From Brevipalpus yothersi (lineage: Eukaryota > Arthropoda > Arachnida > Trombidiformes > Tenuipalpidae): DNA of 64,000 bases. Each line of letters opens with the position of its first letter. Position 1 is the stretch's first letter. Of the stretch, positions 1 to 10,431 are shown piece after piece. The position numbers were made by a program, and so were the translations under genes. Under the pieces are notes generated by a model. The model worked only from the letters and a program-made list of their open reading frames with translations, was not told where the DNA came from and searched no databases. The stretch is taken from assembly GCA_003956705.1 (NCBI GenBank), contig QZCP01000036.1, positions 60,930 through 124,929 of the forward strand. The letters are read 5' to 3'.

Positions 1-59
<59 letters not shown>
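1..59. repeat. (GA)n microsatellite
   Basis: Perfect GA dinucleotide tract running off the left edge of the window, so its full length is unknown. Confidence 0.98.
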
Positions 60-61
<2 letters not shown>

Positions 62-973
62 AGTTCTATGTAATGAAATACTAGGCGTAGACAAATACTG
101 CCCAAGAGGCAATCCAATGAAGGATGGCCCAGTGAGTTTGAGAGCGATTGAGTGGCGCAAGAACCGTCCATGAACCCTCAGGAATGGAATGGAATAAGTA
201 TAAATCTACAAAGAATTGGCTTGAATTGGAGGGAAACAAGAGGAAAAGGGAAGCAAGAGAGAGAGAGAGAGAAAGTGGAGTCAGGAGAAGAGCAGAAGTG
301 AAAAGCGACAGTGTGTAGATTGAGTAGTAGTAGTAATAGTAGTGAATATATTTTTCCACTTCTCTCTCCTCTGTTACTGTAGCCCTCATCTCATTCTCTT
401 TCTCTGCGTGATCCCGCATCTTTGGAACATTTCTATCAAACTCCCATCCATTTCGTCTTCTCTTTCATTTTCCCTGAGCTCACGGTGATCTGTTAATGAG
501 TTACGCTTCTTGCCAATAGTCTTTCATGAAGTAGTAGTAATAGTAGAGTGAAATTGCTTGGGGATGATAGTGTTATCTTGTGAGTCCCTTTTATTGTGAG
601 AAGCAATCGAGACACACACACACATCCATGTAGCCTAAGCTATGGCTCTATTGCTCTTCTCTTCTCTGCACATAGAACATGTTTGAAATATCTATCTTGC
701 TACTGACAATATGAAACATTCACTCTAAACCATTTAAGGATTCAATCGATAACGAAAAGGAATTGATACACGCCTCTCTTTATATACATAGCTGAACACA
801 CTTGATGGTCAGTTTCTCATTGAATTTGATCACTGAATCATGGACTTGGCGTAACCTTTCACTCCATAGAAGTTTGACAACTCTTCATCAAGTGTCAGCT
901 TCGAATTCATCCCATAATTCTGTTTGATGTTTAATCATCCTTTCTTCTTCTCTCTCTTCTATCAAAAGTATAA

Positions 974-1012
974 AAGAGAGAGAGAGAGAGGGGGGAGGGA
1001 GAGAGAGAGAAA
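974..1012. repeat. Interrupted GA-rich tract
   Basis: Two short GA runs separated by a G-rich stretch; a purine-only segment on the plus strand. Confidence 0.85.
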
Positions 1013-4000
1013 GCTTACAGCCGAGGAAATGTTTTCGAAATACAAGAAAAATCATTTTCTCATCAGAAAGTCAATCGAATCAAATGTCTGTAACCACCAG
1101 TGAATCTAGAGCGGTCAGTCGATCGATGAAAGATTCTTTTATTCCTTCAAGTAGCCCACATTGAATTCTGAGGAAATCTCAGCAACAATGTTCTCTCAAG
1201 AATCTTGTGGACAGAAAGAGAAAAAAGAAAGAGAGAGACAGCAGAGTAAGTCTATGGTTTTGTTTGTTTCGCAGACAATTGAATGATGATGATCATCCCT
1301 CGCACTACTTGTTTTTCCTTTCTTTTTGTGGTCTTTTTGCTAATAATCATCAGTTCCTGTGCCATCATCATTGAATAAAGCCTTTTCTACATCTTGCATT
1401 GCTGTATTAATAATTAGAAATCAGGAATCTTTCTTTCTTTCTCTCTCTCTCTTCTTTCTGTCTCTTTTATAACGAAAACAGGCTCATGTAACTAATGGGT
1501 GATGAAATGAGATGAATAGGATGATGTTTTTTTCTGTGCGAGATGCGTATTCACTCTCTTCTTCATTACATCTTCTTTCCTATCTATCTCCCTCTCTCTT
1601 ACTCTAACTTTCTCTCATCTGACTCTTATAAGCTTGGCTTCTTTGGATGCTATTCTCACAATCAGCATCCTCATTGCATTCACAAGAGTAAGTCGCCTCA
1701 TTAAAGGTTAATTTGTCGCTGTGATTTCGTTTTTGCCATCATTCCTCTCATTCCTCACCCGCTTTACCCAGCCTTATTGCACTAGTTGCTGTTCCTTTTG
1801 TCTTGTGATTTTGTTCAATTCCCTCTCTTTCTAACTCTATTTCATTCCAATGCAACGTGATGAAGTGATGGTAGAGAGATCTTCCAGATTCAATTAAAGT
1901 CAGTGAATGAGATTTCATTGCTGATCAAGTAGCATATCAGCATCCCTTTAGTTTAGTTCTCGAAATGATTGCAAAAAATTTTTTGTCCTTCCCATTTTTG
2001 CTCAATCAACTTCCTCAAAAGCTCAGCCAAGATCATCAAAATGTATACATGCATACATGAATATACACTCTTTTACCAATAAAAATGCTCTCTATATCAA
2101 ATCATCAATATGTCATCTGAAAAATTTATCAGATAGATTGTTTTTCTTCACATGTTATGAAACATAAGGATATTTTGTTTGCTTTATGATTGTTTTGCAT
2201 CATTGCCATTGTTGTCACACTTTTCTGTTGTACATTTTCAATTGGTGAGAATAAAGTGATTCACTTTCAACAAGCAACCAATGACTGGAAATATTCCTTC
2301 CTCAACCCTTTCACTTTCGTTTGTTCTTACAAACGATTTTCACCTGCAATGCAGCTAGAATTTCAAACACTGTTGTAAAAGAAAAGTGGAAAGGAAGAGG
2401 AAAAAGAAGAAGAAGAAGAAGAAGAAGAGAAAGAAAAAAGCTCCCAGCAAGCAAGTTAATGAGATATATACGCTCGATACTTTTCTCCTTTTACAGCATT
2501 CCTAGTGATCGATTCAATAAATCTGTTCTCTTTGAGAGCATCATCATTCGCTTCTTTATTTACTCTCTGTTCAGACCTCTCTCTCTCTCTCTCTCTTTCT
2601 ATGTCTCTCTTTCCTATCAGGAACTTGCTTCTTCTTCTTCTTCTTCTTCGTCTTCTTGAATCTTTTTTCCACTAAGAATTGTGTTTGCTGAGCAACTATT
2701 GTGTGACAAAAGATCAAGAATATCGCTTATCAGAAGCCATTCATCTCCGATTTTTCATCCTCCTTCTTCATCCTTACTTTTGATGTCCTCCTCAACTTTT
2801 CTCTTTCATCTCCTTCTTCTTCTTCTTCTTCTTCCTCTTTTTTCTTTTCATGAGACTTCTATACCCCCCTCTTAAAAGAGAACCAATAGTCGATGAATTG
2901 TTTCTATCTTTTTCCCTAAAAGAAACAGATCCATGAGTACAAAGTCTGATACCATATACACAATCATAAGATGTGGAGAATCTATTGAACAGACTGAATA
3001 GAGTTGTTTCTTACCGTTTTTATTTGATCTGTCAGCTTTTCTCCCTCTCTTTTCCTCTCTCATGTCCAAAACGATCTTCTCTGAACACTTTTGTCATCAA
3101 TCGAGTAAGAATCATCTTCAATATCGAATATATTTATAGCCTCAAGAATCATAGCCTCTCAGCATCTTACACGATGATGTGTTTGGATTTATTTTTGTCC
3201 ATTATATTTTTTCATCTTCGATGTTATACCTCGCTCATAATTAACCAAATACTTTCAAAAAACTTTGTATTTTCTATCCGATCAGGACATGTTGAAATGA
3301 TCATCAGCATCAGATTTATTTCGAGAAAGTTTATCTACTGTGTTTCCTCTTTGAATACATGAGAGATGAGAACTTAGATCCTCTTTCTTTACGGATGTCT
3401 TTGCTCAGAATCTTTTATCACTCCAACAGAATGTTTGTAACATTACTCTTGTCTTGTGTCTCTCTACTCTTTCTCCTTCAATCGATTTTTCTGGCGACCT
3501 TATTCCATATCAATTACCCTTCACTTCTCTCTCTTTTCCCATCTTATTCTTCAAGAAGTAAGACAAGGAATGGAGAAACAAATAATATCTCTTCAGCTAT
3601 TCAACATCAATTTGCTCTCAATACAATACTGGCCAAACTTTCACTCTACATTCTCAATACATGTATTCAATCATCTTTCTCTTTCTCTCAGACTACAAAG
3701 TCGATTTGATTAGAGTGGTAAGCTTCTTTCCATCATGATCTCTACTTTTTCCATCTTTTCCACCGAAAACGCAATACACCATAGTATATATCATTATTAT
3801 GTGAAAATGTTCAATTTACTCATCAATTGATGTTCATGATGCAGATGATATGAACTATTCGATAACAGAGGAGCCATAAAGTTCCTCTTCCTTAATCAGA
3901 GTATGAAGATGGCAAGCTTCAAGAACATGAGTAGATTTCAGATCAAGATAATGTTTCACTTTTCCAATAAAATGAATACATCTCCAGTCAATATGGCCTT

Positions 4001-4258
4001 CTTCTTCTTCTTTCTTCCAACTTATACTCTATCGACTTTAGTCTTCTTAGATCATGTTTACCTAGTGACTTGTTACGTTACATGATTAATCCAAGTCGTT
4101 TCCCATCACTTTGTTTTCATATGAGAGATTCTCTCTCTCTTCCATTCGGAATCTGTCATTCTCGGATGCAGTCCAGTTGGATAATAGGACAAACACATCT
4201 AACATTTATATCACTTATTCATTCTTTTCTCTTCTTCTCGTTTGCCTTCTCTCTCTCT

Positions 4259-4259
4259 T

Positions 4260-4328
<69 letters not shown>

Positions 4329-4340
4329 CTCTCTCTTCAC
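4259..4340. repeat. (CT)n microsatellite
   Basis: CT dinucleotide tract of about 60 perfect bases with imperfect TTC/TTTC flanks. The Ser-Leu reading frames crossing it are artefacts of the repeat. Confidence 0.97.
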
Positions 4341-5266
4341 GATGAGAATCATTTCCAAAGAATCTCAGAGAAAACACATGAGACAGCTCTCAGCTAATTT
4401 AGCCAGAATAATGGCAACCATAGCTCTTGTTGAGCGGTCTTGTGTGTGAGGTAGACGCATCGAATGATGATAATGTTGAAACCTCTTCGGTAGCGCTAAT
4501 CAATAGACAATGCTAATGATCAGCATTCAGAGGCACATAATTAGAGGCTCAGCATTCTTGAGATTGTTCATTTCTCGTTAGAAATAGCTTAAAAGTGTTT
4601 AAACAATGTTCTTCTTATTTGAGAAGTAGGGCAAAAAATTATCTGTTTCACTAGTTTATTGTAACTGAATCTTGAATGGAATGAGGAATCAAAATTGACT
4701 AGCTGACCCTATTAGAGAGCACAAAAGGTGTCGAATTGAATCTGGAACATTGATCCATTATCTATTTAAACTGACCTCATCGCATGGATCATGTTGATTA
4801 ACTTCTCCCGGGATTTCACTTGTCAAATACCCTTATCACTGGATGGCAATCAGTCAATTACTTGTTTAAATAGCCATAAGGGTTGAGCGTCATCATGAAT
4901 CTCATCTCATGAAAGATTCTCTTATTGATTTTTTTCAAGTTTGTGATTCTACAAACAGAAGTCAAATTTCATCCCATCTAGTAGGAATCATTACTTATTG
5001 ATTTCCTAATACAGTAGGTGAGACAGTCATCATGATAAATGAGAAGCTTGTTTTACATTTTCACAAATCGATTCATTGTTTTGGTATCTGTATCTTTGCC
5101 TTCTCAACTTTAAGCTATTAAGCACACTTATTTTTCAACCAAAAAATTGCTCAACTCATCAAGAGTTTAGAAGGCATAAAATAATTGGCTGTCTGATGTT
5201 AAACCCTCTCATCTTATTGATTTATTTGCTCAATCTTGCCTTGTTGATAGCGATACACTTCTCAAA

Positions 5267-5270
<4 letters not shown>

Positions 5271-5315
<45 letters not shown>
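5271..5315. repeat. (CT)n microsatellite
   Basis: Uninterrupted CT dinucleotide tract of about 45 bases. Confidence 0.97.
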
Positions 5316-5317
<2 letters not shown>

Positions 5318-6077
5318 CTCCACTCTCTGTGAGTAAAATTGTAATGAAGCTCCATTTATCAGTTCTTTTCTCTTATTTCTTTTTTGTTGTCCAACTTTTT
5401 TTTTGTTCTAAATTTGTTTCTCTGTCTCACTCTCTCTCCGAGGAATTGAAAACGTTCCATGTGGCACATTGTGTTAGTTTGACAATATCTTTCATCTTTT
5501 AAATCGTGGCTCATTCAATACTTGAACAATCCTCTTTTTGGGGACACGAATTGTCATGGCTTTGGTCTGTCTCTTTTCTCACACTAGTGAACCTGATTCT
5601 GGTTGCAGGTTAAAGCTTTTAGTGCGCCTGAACTTTCGTGACTACATCGATTTGAGAGTATACACAGTAGAAATGATGGTGAAATAAAGTCACAAGGGAT
5701 ATGCCAGTCAACTTTGGACACATGCAATGAGAATTTGTTTAATACTCTGATTGTACAGGAAATACGAAGTATAGAGAATGAGAGAAAACGAGAAAGAATA
5801 GAACAGAGATTGAGAGTGACATGGATGTGAGTCAATATGATGTGGTAGTAGCCAGAGTTCATATTGGACTGGATGATTGTGGAGAGAGAGAAGAAAAAAT
5901 TAGATACTCATTAGATTTGAGCAATGATTCTGATTGACAACAGTTGAATTGTATTCTTTGCCATCGTATAAGATGGATGGGAAAAGAATCCATACACCAC
6001 GAAAAGGATTCAAGAGTCATTCATTTATACATACATATAAATTTTTCTGCATCAATCTCAATGTTTCCACGCTTCCA

Positions 6078-6079
<2 letters not shown>

Positions 6080-6151
<72 letters not shown>
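6080..6151. repeat. (CT)n microsatellite
   Basis: Uninterrupted CT dinucleotide tract of about 70 bases. Confidence 0.97.
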
Positions 6152-6152
<1 letters not shown>

Positions 6153-7273
6153 TTTCATTTCATTTGGCACTATTTTCTCCCGTCTAGAGTAGAGTCAATG
6201 GCTTGTCAAATAACGGAGCTCTTTTCTCCCGTTATTCCTGCCACGCGACTAATTTTAGTGCCTCAATCTTCTGTTCTCTGTTCTCTGTTGATCTGGGGAG
6301 AAACTAGGAGGGATGCTGGAGCCAATTCTCTTTCCGATGGATGCATTCAATTTCATCTTTCTTTTCATCATATTTCCCCATCTTCTATTCCCAGTACTCA
6401 CTAGCCCACTTGCTTTGTATTCTTTCCTGCACATCATCGGATCCATTAGCCTGTATCTAGTCTCTTTGATCATGGAGTGGGCTGAAAAAGCCACAAAATA
6501 TTGCTGCCTATGGTTTGACCATCCTCTATCTTCTTCTCTCTTTCTCTTTCTTGTACTCAATTAAGCCTCTGGCTCTAGATCCTTGATGCATACAGAAAGT
6601 CTCTGTTTGACTGGCCTGAAATAACTTTATATTGGTTTTATCTCACATTTGAATGAAAATAATCAAATGTTTGTTTCATAATCTATCATGATGAAACACA
6701 TGAAACGCAAAAGGTCTCAGCTCTATATATCAGTAGATGATTGAAGCTTGCTTGATTTTGTATTTTAGCACATCTATTCTCGAGAGACAAGAATTGAAGA
6801 ATCTAATGAGAAAATATAGTTTCTTCTCTTTATTCTCTTAGGAAAACAAGAAAAAATGTCTTTTTTGCTGTTTCTATTCTGTTTCTATTCTGCATTGATT
6901 AGATGAGTACAAAATTCATACTGAGCATCGAAAGTGTTTAGAATGATGAATCAATATAAAGAATTGCTCTATTTGATGAGAAAACTATTATCTATTCGAA
7001 ACCATCGAGAAACTAGCCGGAGGCTATGATCCATTACATCACAAGAACTACAGCTTCTGGCTCTAAACTTGATATGTTACTTCTCGTATTTTATTTTTTT
7101 TCAAGTCATTGCCTAAATAAGCAGAAAATTCCCTCTCCTATGACTACTATCTAGATTATCATTAATTAGTCTGAGTAGTCAATATGTGATTCTGGTGTTT
7201 TGTTGCGTGAAAAAGTGGAGATGTATCTGTGTGTGATGATCTGATTGAATAAAATGTTAGTCAGAACTTTATC

Positions 7274-9070
7274 ATGAATAGAATGATTACAAAGGTACTA
7301 ATGAACTCTTATTTTAACTTTTCAGATGAATATCTCACCAATGCGCTGGCAACAATCAAAACAGGAAAGCAAACTAAGCGGAAAAAAGGCTCCAAAGCTT
7401 CTCTGGACTCATTCCTTTCCTCTTCCTCTCATCAATTGGCCGCTCTGTTTAATGGTGAAGATAACAAAAGTTCTGTCAAAGATGAGATGATCTCCGATTC
7501 CTACAAGCAATCACCTTCATCGTCTCCGGTATCAACAACAACATCAGCTTTCACGATGGCTTTAGATAAAAAGATGAGACACGATTCTTCCTCAATGTGT
7601 CCAGTGTCAGTGATCAATACGATCGCTAACATCAATAGTATTGCAAGCATATCGGCCATCTCCAACGCATCAAATGATGATAGCTCATCACATTTATCAG
7701 ATCCATCTTTGGAAAATGGCCTTACAATTGCTGAGAGTTGTTCAAATGATGAGCCACCAGGTTCTCCGTCATCTGATAAAAGTAAAAAGAAGAAAGCTCG
7801 AACAACTTTTACTGGTAGACAGATTTTCGAATTGGAAAAACAATTTGAGCGTAAAAAGTATCTCTCATCATCAGAAAGATCTGAAATGGCCCGTATCTTG
7901 AACGTTACTGAAACTCAGGTAGGTACAAGAGTGAAAGATATTGTTATCTGAAATACTGATCCCTATTGTTTTTAGGTGAAGATCTGGTTCCAAAACAGGC
8001 GAACAAAGTGGAAAAAACAAGAAGGAATAACCAACGCTCAAGCAGCAGAGCATCGAGCCACAGGATCTGATAAACCAAGTGGAAAAAAGAGCAAGAACAG
8101 TCACAAAAATTTGACGTCTTCCCCTTGCCCTCATGACGGAGATAGTAGTATGAGAAATTCCAAAGATACTCTCTCATCAGTCCCTGATGAGCAACCTAAC
8201 GATACTACCGATTCAGCTGGAGAGGCCCATCTTCCTATTTCATCATCAACTTTAGCAGTTCAAACTTCGCATTGTTCAGAGATCAGAAATGAAGAGGCTG
8301 AGAATAATTCCAATAATAGTACTGGTAGCTCCATGTCTGAGAATGAATCTAATGTTAAATTAGCAATTGCCGCTTTTATGTCTGAGGAAGATAGTAAATT
8401 TTCCATCGAAAACACTGACTCTCAAAGTCATGAACTGAAACCGGGATCACTCCCAGATTTTGTTCCTGAAACTCCCAAAAAGGCTCGAAAAAAGATTTCT
8501 CCGAATTTCATCTCCCTGAAAGAGTCACATGCATCTCCTAAAATGCCAAATGATGAGCATACAAGTGACAACGAAGCCAGCCCCACTTCCTTACGGATAG
8601 CTGAAACTGATGAAGATGAAGGAGACGAAAAAAATAATCGAGATACTCACAGCAATAGTGCCAAATCAAATGATGAATCTCATAATAGTGATCCAACGAA
8701 CATTCGGTTCCGAATTGAACCACAAAAAGATGAGCTTGAAGAAGAAACACCATTTACGAAGTCTATCGAATGTGAGAATATGGATAATGATGAGGATCTA
8801 CAAGAGTCTAGCGCAAAGCGGAAGAAAACTTCTGGAGCTGAAAAAATTTCAAATAAAAGGGCTCGAACCTCTAATTATTGTGTCAATAAGGATGCCTTTT
8901 CAGAGGATAAGACCAATGGAGACTCTTCTCCAACCTCTGAACAAGTGAAAATGCCTTTGAACAATGGAACAAGCCAAAGAAACAGGGTCTCACGAACAGG
9001 AAAGACATCACCATCATCTCATCAAAATTGTAATGTTGAAATAAGTGAAAGTCAATCACCGAACTCATAA
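7274..9070 (+). CDS. NK7.1-like homeobox transcription factor (exons 7274/7326-7918 and 7976-9070)
   Basis: Nuclear DNA-binding regulator of the NK homeobox class. The homeodomain (about residues 171-231 if the ATG at 7274 is used) opens with KKKARTTFTGRQIFELEKQF and ends with VKIWFQNRRTKWKK, followed by an AEHR motif. This combination is what I recall for the NK7.1 subfamily rather than NK1, NK3 or NK6. Trp48, Phe49, Gln50, Asn51 and Arg53 are all present. A 57-base intron (7919-7975, GTAGGT...TTTTAG, phase 0) splits the domain between positions 44 and 45. Reading into it gives an early TGA, so it must be removed. The remaining 364 residues are low-complexity, Ser/Asp/Glu-rich with Lys/Arg clusters, typical of disordered regulator tails. 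The start is unsettled: the ATG at 7274 is in frame, but a good acceptor (ACTTTTCAG) ends at 7325 and would join a phase-1 upstream exon not identified here. Length from 7274 is 579 residues. Confidence 0.88.
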
Positions 9071-9326
9071 TTGCATTTTATCTCACCGCAATCGATCTAG
9101 TCATTGTGAATTTCTACTTTTCCTCTAAAGTTAGTTTGTCAAACTTATTTAGAAATATATTTGATTTGCCCATGTTTTCATTCGATTGCGTGATTTGAGA
9201 ACGTTCTATCACTCTTCATGAAAAAAATGAACACACACACATTCCTAAGCGTATCTTATTGTCACGACATGCCGAACAATTATCATAAGATTTTGAAAAA
9301 GAATATGGGTGTATTCATCTATCAGG

Positions 9327-9332
9327 AATAAA
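9327..9332 (+). promoter_or_regulatory. Polyadenylation signal AATAAA
   Basis: Canonical AATAAA 257 bases after the stop of the NK7.1-like gene and on the same strand; the first such signal downstream. Confidence 0.6.
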
Positions 9333-10052
9333 TATTCTGAATCATAATCTTTCTAGACTTGTATTCGATGTTTCTTCAGTCGAATTTCCGAGACTTGAAA
9401 GCCATTTGCACCATCTCATGTGAATTACAAAATTCAAGGCCCAATTTTGGAACAGAATGTTCGAAAAGTTTTTTAGCATCAATTCAGTTTGACGTGACAT
9501 CGTATCAGTGCACTTGTTAGATTCAATTTTTTTCACCATAAAGACTACCACTAGATCTCCGATCATGGGTGAAAGATTTCTAGGAGCTCCTGAGTTCCGA
9601 AACCTATTCCACAAATCGGTTGGCAAAGAATTTCTTTGGAGTTAAGAAGTTACTCGGATATCCTAGCTGAGGTATCACATCTCTGTAGATTGACAGAAAT
9701 TTTCATTGTTGAGATCATTCCATGCTGAAGCTAAGCTGTTACCGAGGTGAGCTTCTAAAGCAAAAAGTTGCTAAATTTTCAATGTAACTTTGTCGCTCAT
9801 CTCTCTCATTTTCGATAAGGGAATATTTTGTCAGCATCACTGGTTGCTCATGATTGAGGACTGACCTAAATGAATCAATTATCCAGACTGTCAATACATT
9901 GATGATCCATCAAACACGCATCAATACTGGTTCATTGATGACCACTCCATTCATGTGCAGGGGAGGTAAACACTAATCAGAAATATTAAAAGAAAATTTC
10001 ATGGCTCAGAAACTTTTCTACTTCTTTATTTTGGTTGATATTGGTTCCACAG

Positions 10053-10151
10053 ATTCTTCTCAATGCTGGACGACAAAGAAATTCTCTCGAGTCGAATCGC
10101 TGAGCACTATCCGCGAAGTATTCCTGAACGAATATCTCCCAACACGTTCTG
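10053..10151 (+). other. Possible 5' exon upstream of the nuclease-homeodomain gene
   Basis: Bounded by an acceptor-like TTGGTTCCACAG and a good donor (G|GTAAGC). From the ATG at 10063 it reads MLDDKEILSSRIAEHYPRSI and nine more residues before the donor in phase 2. One chain could join it, through a 25-base exon (10311-10335, flanked by CCCAG and GTGATG), to the exon starting at 10523 with all phases matching. That would give the nuclease-homeodomain protein a different N-terminus from the simpler start at 10432. It could also be untranslated leader or chance. Confidence 0.3.
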
Positions 10152-10431
10152 GTAAGCTCAATGAGATGCCAAATGATCAGATAGAGTCACACCTTCAATT
10201 CTTCATCTGAATCAGCCTAATTCGTGAGTTTGATTTGGTAATAGGATTTGATCGAATTTTTTTCTCTGTTCAACTTAATTTATGGAGGCTAAACTTATCT
10301 CTCATCCCAGTGCCATTGGGTGGTTGTTTTGCGAGGTGATGCCAAGTTTCCCGCCATAATGAGTGATCGCTTACCTCTTCCCTCTCAGATGTGAATTTGG
10401 TTATTATCTATTAAAGATAATTGCTTCAATT

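Larger units (their letters stand above)
60..7273. other. Non-coding stretch upstream of the NK7.1-like gene
   Basis: No convincing gene was found. The reading frames here are mostly Ser/Leu-rich translations of CT tracts or chance frames without matching splice sites. The stretch is AT-rich and holds several GA/CT microsatellites, a GAA tract near 2403-2430 and a TTC tract near 2630-2656. It may contain the promoter and a 5' exon of the homeobox gene that starts near 7.3 kb, because the acceptor at 7325 suggests an upstream exon, but I could not identify one. Confidence 0.6.
9071..10431. other. Spacer between the two homeodomain genes (3' UTR plus uncertain exons)
   Basis: The first about 260 bases are the likely 3' UTR of the NK7.1-like gene, ending at a polyadenylation signal. 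A 95-100 residue open frame on the minus strand (9342-9650) has no start ATG and no recognisable domain, so I do not call it a gene. Around 10053-10151 lies an exon-like segment (separate entry). The rest shows nothing recognisable. Confidence 0.5.

Noticed and set aside
4070..4449. Open frames rich in Ser-Leu or Arg-Glu across CT/GA tracts, here and at many other sites
   Set aside because: They are translations of dinucleotide repeats and have no domain or splice support.
6255..6564. Overlapping open frames on both strands near 6.3-6.5 kb considered as the missing 5' exon of the homeobox gene
   Set aside because: Hydrophobic, low-complexity sequence with no phase-1 donor and no NK-family N-terminal motif.
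7641..8948. Other open frames overlapping the NK7.1-like gene on both strands
   Set aside because: They are shadows of the homeobox coding sequence.
9342..9650. Minus-strand frame of about 95-100 residues between the two homeodomain genes
   Set aside because: No ATG at its start, no splice partner and no recognisable domain. A transposon fragment is possible but unsupported.
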